NCBI GenBank assembly: GCA_017311185.1
Contig: JAESUZ010003409.1
Coordinates: 62,001-126,000 of the forward strand
Source: Proteles cristata cristata
Lineage: Eukaryota > Chordata > Mammalia > Carnivora > Hyaenidae
Direction of reading: 5' to 3'
DNA length: 64,000 nucleotides
The number at the start of each line of letters is the position of its first letter. Position 1 is the first letter of the stretch. Below are positions 53,735 to 64,000 of this stretch, piece by piece. The position numbers and the translations under genes were made by a program. Below the pieces are notes generated by a model. The model saw only the letters and a list, made by a program, of their open reading frames with translations. It searched no databases and was not told where the DNA came from.

Positions 53735-54645
53735 TGGTCAAGGGAAGCATCGCAGGCCAAGCTTGGGAGGAGGGGGGAGCCACGGGGCAGCCCTCAGGGC
53801 AGGTGAGGCAGATTCTGAGGAGCAGGCAGGGGACGCGGCTGGTGAAGCTGGCTTGGGCTGCATCGGGACACTTTTTTTTTCTCCTATGCTTTATTCTGAG
53901 GACAGTCGGAGGTAGCTTTTGGAGAGGCTAAGCGGGAGTGGGTGAGCATCGCAGTTGTCACGTTTTAGAATCGCACACTTGAAGGAGCTTTGAGATCGGA
54001 CTGAAAAGAGCTGGGAAGGGGAGGCTGATGACCAGGGCCCTTCTATGGAGGCTATTTTTGTGTCCCTGCAGGGGAAGGAGAAAAGCCTGAATGAAGGCAG
54101 TGGTGGTGGCGTTAGGGGTGCAAATATAGTCTAGGGAAGAACAGGGCCTGGCTGCCAGCTGACCTGGGGAGCTGAGGGCGGTTACCAGGCATCTGGCCTG
54201 GGGTCTCGAGGGAAGAATGGGACCATTCAGGAAAAAAGGAGGGAACAGGCTTTAGGGGAAGAGGGGAGATGCTGAGATCTGTGTGTGCGTGTTGAATTCC
54301 AGGTGCCTTTGGACATTGGAAAGAAATAGTCGGTTACAGTTCGAGGTCTGGAATCCTGGGACAGATCTGGGTTGGAAATAGAGTCATCACTTAAAGGGGG
54401 TAATTAGAGCCAGGAGCGTGGCGATGTCAACCAAAGAAAATAGGGTGGAAACAGAAGGGAGCCGAGGATGTAGTCTTGAGAAAGAACAACATTCAGGAGA
54501 CGGGGAGAGGACAGGGAGCCAAGTGAAGGACCTCAAGGTAGAAGGAGACCAGGAGAGGACCCTGGCTGGAAATGTAAGCGAGGGCGCTGGCTGACGGGAG
54601 CAGATGCAACAGAAAAGCCCAACAGGCACAAAACTGAACGTACGA
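53735..54645 (-). mobile_element. LINE-2 3' region, antisense, about 0.9 kb
   Basis: 'CTTTATTCTGAGGACAGTCG', 'TTGTCACGTTTTAGAATCGC', 'CCAGGTGCCTTTGGACATTG', 'TTCGAGGTCTGGAATCCTGG' and 'TTGGAAATAGAGTCATCACT' follow the reverse-complement order of the L2 3' part. Strongly diverged, no ORF. Confidence 0.55.
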
Positions 54646-55545
54646 TCAAGTTGTGCAGCTCGGAGGTTGCTGGTGACCGGAAGGAGAGCATCGTCGGAAT
54701 GAAGAGTTGGTCACAGACATGCCTGGGGTGGTCGGGGGAGAGCGTGGGGAAGGAGAGCATGGAGCCGTCTGATGGAGGCTTCCCGTCAAGGAACTCAGCC
54801 ACGAAGGAAGAGAAGGATCCAGATGGTGCTGGAGGGGGCACGGGAGGAAGGAGAAGGAAGGGAAGTGCCCAGGGAGAAGCAGAATCCAAAGGTGTGGAGA
54901 AAGTGCAGTCACCACGCTCCAATTGGTCCACCTCACTTGTGTGAGCGTAGACATTTCCTCTACCAACCCTGTATCGTCAGTCTTATTTTGCTCACGCAAG
55001 TTTAGATCTCTGTCCTAGGAAGTTTGTTAACAGTCGGTGAAAGGCACCGTGGTGAGTGAGTTCTCGGATTTAGGATCCTGGAAGTTCCATGCTCCGTGTT
55101 GTCTGCCTGCTGCAAGAGGAGACCCACAATGGCACAGAAAGGCCACCGGGACCCCGGGGAAGGCTGAAGCCCCATCATGATCTGCAGGCATTTTGTAAAT
55201 AATTCCAGAGGGACAATGTAGCTGTCAGAGACCTTGGCTTGTAAAAGACGTGTAGTGTCCTGATAAGTCCTTGACTCTGGAGGTCATGGTGCATTTATCT
55301 TGCCTGCATAGAACACCGTTTGGTTCTCTCCTGGGCCACAGGGTTTTGAGGATGGAGGGCTGACCCTGTAAAACAGAGTTTCAAATTCAAAGCTGAACTT
55401 TTAAAAAGTCATCTTCCCACAAGTCATTCAAATACCAACTGGTTTGTTTAAGATTTGGTAGCATTAAACCTTGGCGGGAGGGGTCTATTTTGTCTTAACC
55501 TTCCGTGGCCCTTGCATTTAGTTTCTGACAGGAGAGGGAACCAGG
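54646..55545. other. Unassigned sequence
   Basis: Purine-rich left part may continue the L2; the rest has no repeat or gene. ORFs at 54533-54999 minus and 54651-55005 plus overlap on opposite strands. Confidence 0.4.
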
Positions 55546-55710
55546 CATGTACTGAAGGCCTGAAATTTGCTATGTGCCGTACTACGTGCTTTCACATGGG
55601 TGGTCTCATTGAACTGTCGTACTATGTTTGCAGTAGAGATGCCTTCTTTCTCGCATGAGGAAGTGCTAATAACTTGTAAGTGAGGGAGCGTCAAATTCAG
55701 CTCAGTCTCG
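55546..55710 (-). mobile_element. MIR fragment, antisense, tentative
   Basis: 'GCTATGTGCCGTACTACGTG' then 'GGTCTCATTGAACTGTCG' and 'GAGGAAGTGCTAATAACTTG' resemble the complement of the MIR 3' half and core. Confidence 0.5.
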
Positions 55711-56244
55711 ATCCATCCCCACCCCCACCCCCTCAACCTTGTTCAGCAACTTGGAAGTCAAGACCCGTGCGAGGTGTCTAAGAAAGGGCACATTAGAAAT
55801 GCGAAATATTTCTTGTGCATGAAGAGCAATGTCCTACAGAATAATCTGACTTCCTTTGACATAGAGGTGGTCCTGGGCACTTTGTATTTGAGGAACAAAC
55901 TGTGGTTCCCATTGCAAATCCTGCAGAAATTCAGACACAGGAGAGACTTCCGTGGGCTATTATCATCAAAATGATTTCCTGAGAAAAACGAAGTTGGAAC
56001 TTGGCTTTGGAGGAGGACAGAGAGTTTGAGAAGGCAATAGGCCATTTTACATCAGAGAGCCTTACAGACAGATTCAAAAATGGGGTTTAGTAAAAGATTA
56101 CTGCAAGATGTTCAGGATGCTGACTGGACATCAGCGAAGGTTAAACCATGATATGGGTTTGGTCTGTTAAGGTAGTCAAGATTAGTTAGACGCCAATTTG
56201 GTAGACAAAAGGGTGCTCATGCAAAATTTGAGCAGTGAGCATTT
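55711..56244. other. Repeat-free unique block
   Basis: Balanced composition and no recognised repeat. The minus ORF of 95 codons (55758-56045) has no domain. Confidence 0.45.
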
Positions 56245-56448
56245 TTCTTCCTTCCTCCCTTCCTCCCTCCCTCCCTTCCTTCCTTCCTTCCTTCCTTCCT
56301 TCCTTCCTTCCTTCCTTCCTTCCTTCTTTCCTTCCTTCCTACCTTCCATCCACCCATCCACACACCCACGCACCCACCCTCCACTTGTCTGTGCATCCAT
56401 CCCTCCCTCCCTCCATCTATCCATCCACTCACCCATTCATCCATCTAA
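56245..56448. repeat. Compound (CCTT)n-(CATC)n microsatellite
   Basis: A CCTT array (56245-56345) passes into an impure CATC/CCACCCAT array (56346-56445). 'TAAACACTGAATGAGGATTG' follows, which may be the complement of an L2 terminus. ORFs across it are low-complexity. Confidence 0.95.
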
Positions 56449-58419
56449 CTCATAAACACTGAATGAGGATTGCTTATGAGCCTGCCTATTTGGAAACTAG
56501 AGACAAAAAACGTATGTGGCTGAAGTTCTCGTAAGAACATGAGCAAGGCGACTAGAAGGGCAAGATTCTGCAGAGAAAGGAAACAATTTCTGATTTGTCT
56601 GTTGAACTTCACCATTCACCCTTTATGGTCTACCTCCTCCCACAGCGTATTCGTCAATGAGAATTACTTTTGAAGATGTCCCGTGTCCTTAGCTGGACTA
56701 TGAACTCAGAGAAAGCAAAGAATGGACCTTAATCCACCTTGCAAGTGTGAACAGTTTGCAAATCCCTATATCCGAGAACTAACCTCGGAGGATCTGTTAT
56801 GTGTCAGGAATGATGCTTCTTGCCAGAGGCACATACTGTTTTGTAGGATGGAATTGATATAAAGAGAGAGAGCTGGATGTCTCGAAGGTCCATTCCTACT
56901 GTCGTGTGCATAGCTTTATGGGTCACTGTTGGGCAAGGGAGAGAGAAACCTTCTAGGCTCAGAGCAGGCACGGAGGAGGCCCAGCAGCCCTGGGGAGCTA
57001 GGTAACACTTGGAAGGGCGCGTTGGCTGTTCGGGTGGGTGTGAAGAGCGGCAGGAAGACTAAAATGTGGAGAGGAGCCCCCAGGCCACACCTGGGGGCAC
57101 TGACACCCCGGCCTGTCGGATGCATCCACCATGTTGCCTTCTTACTGCGCTCCAGCCCCTCCTTCTGTGGATGTGTCCACACAGCCCTTTGGATGGGCGG
57201 AACCCGCTGGGGTAGGAGCTGGTTGCTTTAGTCCCCTCAAGGCCGCGGTCCCTTGAATTCCTGCAACACTCTACTGGTTTGGAAAGCACCAGCGAGTGGT
57301 ATTCCCTATGATTCTCAGCGTCTGAATTTATCCTTAGCTCACACACTGATAAATTCTTGCTTAATGACTGAAAAATGGAAGAAACACCTCTGCCGAGATA
57401 GAAGAAGTCAGAAAGGACAAACGAGCATCTCTCTGGGGCGTCTTTCTCATTGCGCAATGCCTTACCTCTATTATTTTATTCATTTAAGGTCAGCTATTGA
57501 AATAGTAATGGAAAGAACCAGATTTCCCAGTCAGTAGCAGTCTGTCACCGTTGTAAATTCTGAAATCAACATCATGGGATTGAAATCTGCCAGGATGGAT
57601 ATGTCTAACGTGTCGCAATTTAGAAACACTTCAAGAAATTTACGTGACCCAGAATGTTATATTTTATATTCGTGTGAGCCAATGTGCTTTTATTTTATTT
57701 TGTTTTGTTTTACTTTATTATTATTTTTTAAAAACAGGCATGTTAAACTGAAGGGTGCATGTCTCTCCACCTGAATGCCAGCCCAGGTTTATGTATTATT
57801 CTTAAATGTTGCTAATCCTGCAGATAGTTCATAGCAGATTTACATAAATGCACTTGTGCTGAATGAATGTATTAACTCATGTTTCATGATAAAGCCCCTT
57901 TATCTGACGATTGCACCTGTCACAGAGTGTCCTCAATTTGCTAATTGAAAATATTTTTCTGAGGTCATTTGTTTTTCCTTCTAGGGTTAAAGGTTCTGCA
58001 CAATTTTCCTTTTTACTCCCATCTGCAGAGGTTTCCAGAATACCTGAAAATGAACACTACATGCTTTGTTTTAGGGTCTTAGGTGATTTTCCCCACGGGG
58101 CATATACATTTACTTCTTAAGGTCTTGTAATTCACTTGAAAATGTACATTTACTCATACTAATAAAATTTTCTTCCAGCTATATATTTTCCTGCATTACA
58201 TCATCTCATTAAGCACCAGAATCCCTCAAGCCTGGATTTCCCCCAAAGATTGTGAGAAATTTGTGACTGGCTCCATGAAATGAGTTCTTATTCTGTGATG
58301 GTCTAAAAATAGCTGTACCAAACTGCAAAAACATATTGCAAGTGACTCAGACTAATGCTTTTCTTGTGTGTTCAGGAGCTATTAGGTGATCGGATGGGAA
58401 GAAGCCTGAGATCATCTGG
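56449..58419. other. Long repeat-poor unique block
   Basis: About 2 kb with no SINE, LINE or LTR I can recognise. 56900-57200 is GC-richer; 57250-58400 is AT-rich. No ORF with a domain (longest 132 codons, minus 57059-57457). This is the longest SINE-free stretch in the right half. Confidence 0.45.
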
Positions 58420-58545
58420 GCAAGACTTTCGGTTTGCAGATAAGAACACAGAGTCTCTGAGATGTAAAGTGATTCACTCATGGTCTTGAGCCCTGGGACA
58501 CTCATCTCTGGACTCCCCACTACGAAAAGAAAATGTCCAGTCTGC
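58420..58545 (-). mobile_element. MIR fragment, antisense
   Basis: 'GCAGATAAGAACACAGAGTC' then 'TGTAAAGTGATTCACTCATG' and 'TCTTGAGCCCTGGGACACTC' fit the MIR complement, diverged. Confidence 0.5.
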
Positions 58546-58610
58546 ATGCTTGGAAAATAGGGGAGTGGGACTCTAGAACCCTACAGAGTTGGATTAAAAT
58601 CTCAACTTGA

Positions 58611-58822
58611 GGGGCACCTGGGTGGCTCAGTCAGTTGAGCGTCTGAGTCTTGATTTTGGCTCAGGTTATGATCTCACACTCGGTGAGTTCAAGCCCCACG
58701 TTCGGCTCTGTGCTGACAGCTCAGAGCCTGGAGCCTGCTTCAGATTCTGTGTCTCCCTCTGCCTCTCCTCCCCGCCCCCCAACTCATGCTGTCTCTCTCT
58801 CTCAAAAATAAACACTGAAAAA
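58611..58822 (+). mobile_element. Feliform can-SINE
   Basis: Head 'GGGGCACCTGGGTGGCTCAG', older 'CTTGATTTTGGCTCAGG' form, CT tract and tail 'CAAAAATAAACACTGAAAAA'. The duplication AAAATCTCAACTTGA (58596-58610) versus AAAATCTTAACTTGA (58823-58837) differs by one base. Confidence 0.95.
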
Positions 58823-58837
58823 AAAATCTTAACTTGA

Positions 58838-59020
58838 TTATTTAGTGTCTCTGTTGACCTTGGGAAATCTCAGCATGTCTCAGTTTACTCATTTCTAAAA
58901 TGGGTGTAATAGTAGTAGACCTGCATTGAGTTACCCTGACAAGTAAGTGACATGTATCCACGCAGAGACCGACACAATGTCTGGCATGTAGCAACTGTCC
59001 AACAATTGATAGGTAACATT
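58838..59020 (+). mobile_element. MIR, sense
   Basis: 'GTTGACCTTGGGAAATCTCA', 'GTCTCAGTTTACTCATTTCT', 'AAAATGGGTGTAATAGTAG' and 'CTGGCATGTAGCAACTGTCC' follow the MIR sense order through its 3' end. Confidence 0.85.
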
Positions 59021-59312
59021 CCTATTAATTTTATGAGTATAGGGTAAAGATTGATTGAATATTTATAGTACCAGAATAAAGTGATATAAAAAAAGTGATT
59101 GGTTCCCATAAATCATTGCTTGAGGAAGAAATACTGAGCGTGTGGGGGAAACCGAACAATTTCTTGTTGTCATCCTGCTGTTCTGAATTAACAATAGACA
59201 GTTGGAAGTTGAGTCACGTCCAGAAATATCTGCTCCTGCAATTAGGGGAAGGTGCCACTAGGTGGCAGTGGCTTCTCAGCCACGGTTCTGTGATTTTGGT
59301 CACCAGAGGATT
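59021..59312. other. Unassigned sequence
   Basis: Balanced sequence between a MIR and a SINE; no gene. Confidence 0.45.
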
Positions 59313-59323
59313 ACAGGAGAGAT

Positions 59324-59547
59324 TTTTTTTTTTAGTTTATTAATTTATTTTTAGAAAAAGAGAGGGTGATAGAGGGGGAGGAAGAGGAAGAGAGAGAGAA
59401 GGGGAGAGAGAGACTCTCAAGCAGGCTCCGCACTACCAGCCTGGAGCCCTTCGTGTGGCTCGAACCCACGAACTGTGAGATCCTGAGCCAAAATCTGAAC
59501 CAAAATCGAGAGTCAGTCACCCAACCAACTGAGCCACTTGGGCATCT
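59324..59547 (-). mobile_element. Older can-SINE, antisense, with expanded purine tract
   Basis: T-run tail at left and head complement 'GAGCCACTTGGGCATCTC' at right. The purine tract (59354-59415) is longer than usual. CAGGAGAGAT / AAGGAGAGAT flank it. Confidence 0.9.
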
Positions 59548-60442
59548 CAAGGAGAGATCATTTGAGCATCTTCCTACTTGTATCCATTTTGAAGTAGACC
59601 TCCTGATCACCAGCACTTAGCAAAACAGTGTAATTGATAGGACACTGAAGTCAGATACACTCAGGTTTGAAACCATTTGATCACTTCCTGGATCGACTTG
59701 TGTACCCAGTACCCAGAGCAAGAAGCAGAACGTCACCAGCAGCCCAGGTGCCTTCAACAAGATATTACACCCCTCAAGGTAAACACCGTTCTGACTTCTC
59801 TCATCATACATTTGTTCTGCCTATTTTGAACTTATTAGAAATGGAATCCTGTAGTGTATATACTCGTTTGTGTTCTTGTTCAAAACTGTTGTCTGCGGTG
59901 GACTGTTGTCTCCCTCAGTATTGATCTATAAGTGTTCTTTATATATGCTGGGTGAAAACCCTTTTCTCCCACTCATTGGCTTGACTGCCACTTTTTAACA
60001 ATGTCTTTTGATAAATAGAAATTCTTAATTTAACGAAATTCAGTTAATTCTTCTTTTTCTTTATGTTTGTGTTTTTGTGGCGGGGGGAATGGGGTGTGTT
60101 TTTAAGGAAAGATTAGCCTACCACAAAGCCTTGTAGACCTCGTGATCCTCAATGTTACTGTCTAGAAGCCTCTCCATTTTACCTATTACGTTTGGGTCTA
60201 TGATCCCTGTGGAATTGATTTTTGTTTATGGTTAAGAATTCTGATATTTTTATTTTTATGGATATGGTATTGATCGACCCAGCACCATTTATTGAAAACA
60301 AATCATCCTTTCCTCAATGTGCTCCAAGATGGTCTTTGTCATAATTCATGTGAACATATATATATATTTCTGGGCTCTCAATTCAGTTCCATTAGTTGTT
60401 CTTGTCGTTTTGTCTAGCTTTGTGCCAGTACAACATGGTCTT

Positions 60443-60654
60443 TTTTTTTTTTAATGTCTTTATTTTATTTTTGAGAGAGAGACAGAACGCCAGCAGGGGA
60501 GGGGCACAGAGAGAGGGAGACACAGAATCAGAAACAGGTTCCAGGCTCTGAGCTGTCAGCGTAGAGCCTGACGCGGGGCTCGAACTCACTGAGTGTGAGA
60601 TCATGACCTGAGCCGAAGTCGGACGCTTAACTGACTGAGCCACCCAGGCGCCCC
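60443..60654 (-). mobile_element. Feliform can-SINE nested in L1, antisense
   Basis: T-run tail, 'CTCTGAGCTGTCAGCGTAGA' body and head complement 'GAGCCACCCAGGCGCCCC'. CAACATGGTCTT (60431-60442) and CAACACAGTCTT (60655-60666) are the duplication. Confidence 0.94.
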
Positions 60655-61194
60655 CAACACAGTCTTAATCACTGGAGCTTTATAAGTTACCCTATATGCA
60701 AATGGAAGGCACTTAAACTTGTTCTTTGTCTTTAAGTGTGTTTTCGAATATTGGTGACCCTTTTACAGGTTTACGTCAATTTTAGAATCAGCTCATCAAC
60801 TTCCATATGAAGGTCTGCAAGAAGTTGACTAAGACTTGGTGTGAACAGACATCCTTATGATACCGAGTCTTCACATCAGTGGACACGGCGTATGCCTTTA
60901 GTTAGTTAGGTCTTTCCGAAATTCCTCTCGGTAACATTTTATTGTTTCTGTATAAAGGTCTTTCACTTCTTATCTGCAGATTATGTGGATGTTACATCAT
61001 GTGTGCATAATGATAATTATTTCCAAATGTTCCTCAATACTTTGAACTTTTATTTATTTATTCTTGCTTTATTTACTTGCATTAATGAGGATCTCCAAAA
61101 TAACGTTGAATACAAGTGGTGATAGTGGCATCACCCCACTCTCAAACGTAGGCACGTGCATTTCCATATTTCACCACCAATTGTGTTTACTGCA

Positions 61195-61347
61195 GGGGCT
61201 CCTGGGTGGCTCAGTCTGTGGAGGCTCAGGTCACGATCTCAAGGTTGGTGAGTTGGAGCCCTGCATTGTGTCCTTTGTACCCCCACCCTCTCTGTACCTC
61301 CCCTCCTTGAGCTCACACTCTCTCTCTCTCAAAAATAAATAAACATT
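61195..61347 (+). mobile_element. Internally deleted can-SINE nested in L1
   Basis: Head 'GGGGCTCCTGGGTGGCTCAG', then a jump from 'TCTGTGGAGGCTCAGG' and from the B-box region straight to the CT tract; about a quarter of the body is missing. TGTTTACTG recurs at 61184 and beyond the second SINE near 61589. Confidence 0.88.
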
Positions 61348-61565
61348 GGGGCGCCTGGGTGGCTTAGTCGGTTAAGCGTCCGACTTTCGCTTAGGTCATG
61401 ATCTCGCGGTTCATGGGTTCGAGCCCCGCGTCGGGCTCTGTGCTGACTGCCAGCTCGGAGCCTGGAGCCTATTTCGAAGTCTGTGTCTCCCTCTCTCTCT
61501 GACCCTCCCCTGCTCACGCTGTCTCTCTCCAAGAAATAAACACAAATTAAATAAATAAATAAATA
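61348..61565 (+). mobile_element. Young-subfamily can-SINE inserted in the tail of the previous SINE
   Basis: All young markers are present ('GGCTTAGTCGG', 'ACTTTCGCTTAGG', 'GACTGCCAGCTCGGAGCC'). AAATAAATAAACATT (61333-61347) versus AAATAAATAAGCATT (61566-61580) is the duplication, formed from the tail of the SINE at 61195-61347. Confidence 0.95.
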
Positions 61566-62235
61566 AATAAATAAGCATTAAAAAATTATGTTTACTGTAT
61601 ATTTATTTTGTAGCTTCCTCTTGTCATGTTTAAGAAGTTCCCTTTTATTCCCAATTTGCTAAAGATTTTTTTCCATTGTGAATGTGTGATTAGTTTCTCA
61701 AATGTGTTTTTTTCATTTATTTGAGAAAAATGGTTTCCTCTGTATATACGTTAATCTGATGACTAAGTTTTAAATGTTAAACCAAGTTGCATTTGTGAAA
61801 TAAATTTGTTAATTTTCTAATATATTACTGGATTAGATTTCCTAATATTTTGTTTTTGATTGTCGTTCATGAGTGGGATTGGACTAGACTTTTCTTTTTG
61901 TATATATTTTTTTAAGGTTTTGGAATCAAAGATTTGTTGGATAGAGCATAAAAGAGATGGAAAGTGTTCTCGCTCTTTCTTATTCTCTGGAAAAGTTTGT
62001 GTAAAGTAGAAGTTCTTTTAAAAATATCTGAAAGAATTTACTGTTGAAGCTGCGCCTGGAGCTTTCTTTGTGGGAGGGTTTTAAATTAAGGATTCAACTT
62101 CTTTCATCAATACAGGAATATTCTAATTTTCTATTTCTTCTTAGCGTCATTTTTGATAAGTTGTGTTTCTTCAAAGAATCTAAAGCCTTTCATTGATATC
62201 CATGTTTTCCACCAGTATCATCCTCTGTATCATCA

Positions 62236-64000
62236 AGGCCAATTGGTGATGTAACAGTTGAAAAAAAAGACATATACCACAACTATGTTTATGATTTTCT
62301 TCCAAGTTGTTATCCAGCCTCTGCTGAATCTGCAAGTTTTTATGTTGCCCTTTTTCGATTTGAATTTACTCATGACTTCCTGTTTTCTTTAACTGAATCA
62401 TATCACTAAAGTTAATCAGGTGCTAGTCAAAGTCTGCAGGAAGTTTCCAATGTTCAGCGCTTCATCTGTAGTCCTGTGGCTTTATTGGCCGGTCATGCAG
62501 TCTTACCATGCTCGGAAGATTTGGCAACTTTTTACTATCTCCAATTATGCTACTTGGGCGTATATTACAAATAATGTACAGACTCAGTCGAAGCAAAGAT
62601 GGTATGAATAGTTGTAACCAAATTTGGACATGTACTTCAAAACTATGGCATGTCTGAAAATGATTTCATGAGGTCATCAATCCCAAGTTCAGAGATGTTT
62701 AAAAGTTTATATATATAACAGAAGAAATATCACAGTTTTTTAAAACATACTTGTGCTTCTCAGTCTTTTTTTTTTCACTTAGCAAATCTTTATTTAGTCT
62801 TTTATTTAAGGAAGTTTTTATCCATTAGAAGAATGGAAAAATATATGCTTGTGTTTTCTATTTGTTTGATCGAACTTATTCTAAGTCATTTTGTATAATG
62901 TAATGTAAATTTGTAATTTGTTTTAAAGAATAATTTGAGGTCAAGACCTAGTTTTATGTTTTCCCGAGTAGTTGTAATAGTCTATCACAAAACACCGAAC
63001 TTTGGATGTCACTGCTGCATGTGTTTAAGATATGTGTCTCCTTAAATTTGTTTTCCATTTGTTATTTTAACAGGGATCTAGTTGGGCAAGGTGTATGGAA
63101 AAGGAAAGAGCTGTTCATTTAAATTTCCATATTGCCAGGAAGTTTCTGAATGGTCATTTCTTGGGAGTGAGAGTTCCCATCAGGATCTTACTCACCCTGT
63201 ATGCCCCCAGAGCATAGAATTGAGCCTAACTCATGATGCCATTGAAACTTTCTGTCCTGTTCCATATGGTTCATTGGAAACTCTTGTGTGGCAGAAGAGC
63301 AGGAATTGTTGTCATCCACAACCACACAAGTTAGAAGCGAGGCCATGACCGGAACCAAGCTTCGTGACCATGTGTCTCGTGTGATCTACCACGAGTCCAT
63401 CCCTGGTGGCCACCTCACCATCTGGGTTGGCCATTTCTTGTTCCTTTCTTCTCACAACACCTGTGCAATAAAGACCCTGCTCTGTGGACAGTTAATTCAA
63501 TGAACTTTTAGTAGGCAACTGCGGGCATCCAAAGAGGAGATATTTGCGTAGTCGGGCAGAGTTCAGTGACATTCCAGAAGGCCATGTTCCCTGTGCCATC
63601 CTTCATAACACGTTTGGGGTGCAGTCAGTGAATCAGGCCCTGTGTCCAGCACCGGAGACACAGAGATGGATTACACGCGCAGTTCCCCTAGTCCAGGATG
63701 AGGTTTTCACTTATCAGGTCACTTCCCTCATTTTCTGTGAATTGACCCAGTTTCCCATCAGTCATGCTCTGGAAGGAACTGTCAAAAATAGTGCAGATGC
63801 TTTTGCTTTCCAAGTGACTATGGTCTCAACCGGTGATGCCGTTTGCGCCCATTGTGATTTCATTGGCCATGGGGCCACCCGCTGAGTGGGGCAGATGACC
63901 AATAACCTGGTGCTGAGTTCCACGGCTGGCTTCTCTGAGCCATTTGAGCATTCGCTTCCTTTAGGGCTAATGACTTGGGAAATGGATGGAGCGGAAGAGC
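62236..64000. other. Unassigned sequence to window end, no gene supported
   Basis: 62236-63080 is AT-rich and may hold decayed LINE. 63080-64000 is balanced, with ORFs at 63082-63348 and 63544-63885 (113 codons, plus). The latter has no recognisable domain and no exon-like borders that I can support, and 63620-63700 has a faint resemblance to an old interspersed repeat. Confidence 0.4.

Larger units (their letters stand above)
59650..62235 (-). mobile_element. LINE-1, antisense, 3' UTR into ORF2, with three nested SINEs
   Basis: 'GTAAACACCGTTCTGACTTC', 'GTTCTGCCTATTTTGAACTT', 'GGTGAAAACCCTTTTCTCCC', 'CAGCACCATTTATTGAAAAC', then past SINEs 'CACTGGAGCTTTATAAGTTA', 'AATACAAGTGGTGATAGTGG' and 'GACTAAGTTTTAAATGTTAA' follow the complement order of L1M from its 3' UTR deep into ORF2. 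Nested SINEs lie at 60443-60654, 61195-61347 and 61348-61565. The reading frame is destroyed. Confidence 0.85.

Noticed and set aside
923..61565. tRNA genes
   Set aside because: A- and B-box-like sequences occur repeatedly, but always within SINE bodies followed by a SINE tail; no cloverleaf with an anticodon arm stands alone.
63544..63885. 113-codon plus ORF at the window end
   Set aside because: No domain recognised, no conserved start context, and part of the DNA faintly resembles an old repeat; left as unassigned.

Overview
The window is nuclear DNA from a carnivoran mammal, most likely a feliform (cat-branch) species. The main evidence is 37 copies of a tRNA-derived SINE. They carry the 'GGCGCCTGGGTGGCT' head, the 'GGTTCGAGCCC' Pol III B-box and the body 'CTGACAGCTCAGAGCCTGG', which is the feliform form of the carnivore can-SINE. 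I see neither the dog SINEC_Cf body nor the bear/seal/mustelid body. The youngest copies also lack the signature I associate with recent domestic-cat copies, so a non-felid feliform (hyaena, mongoose, civet) is a reasonable inference that I cannot prove.

I find no protein-coding gene, tRNA or rRNA gene that I can support. Open reading frames are short, most lie inside repeats or antisense to them, and none shows a recognisable domain or exon series. The window reads as intergenic or deep intronic DNA.

Layout. 1-7.4 kb: mostly unique sequence with a few SINEs and one antisense ERVL-MaLR LTR. 7.4-13 kb: a decayed sense L1 broken up by five SINEs, a MER3-like hAT piece and a MER5A, then a 0.7 kb segment with ORFs on both strands. 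13-24 kb: three L2 stretches, two sense L1 3' ends and several SINEs around a repeat-poor 1.5 kb block (19.7-21.2 kb) that holds an X-box and E-box cluster. 24-38 kb: AT-rich DNA with antisense L1 fragments, LTRs and many SINEs. 38-41 kb: a repeat-poor block ending in a long (CATC)n array. 41-55 kb: visibly GC-richer DNA with antisense L2, MIRs, ERVL-MaLR LTRs and CpG-dense patches. 55-59 kb: repeat-poor sequence with a (CCTT)n/(CATC)n array. 59.6-62.2 kb: one long antisense L1 with three SINEs nested in it. 62.2-64 kb: unassigned sequence.

There is no operon-like organisation. The readable biology is the layered insertion history: very old L2/MIR/MER5/MLT1, then L1M, then feliform SINEs, then a young SINE subfamily that repeatedly landed in the A-rich tails of earlier SINEs. 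I found no convincing new biological system. The best leads are the young SINE subfamily and its tail-into-tail insertions, the putative cis-regulatory block at 19.7-21.2 kb, and the unique block with an in-frame 21-bp duplication at 45.4-45.8 kb.
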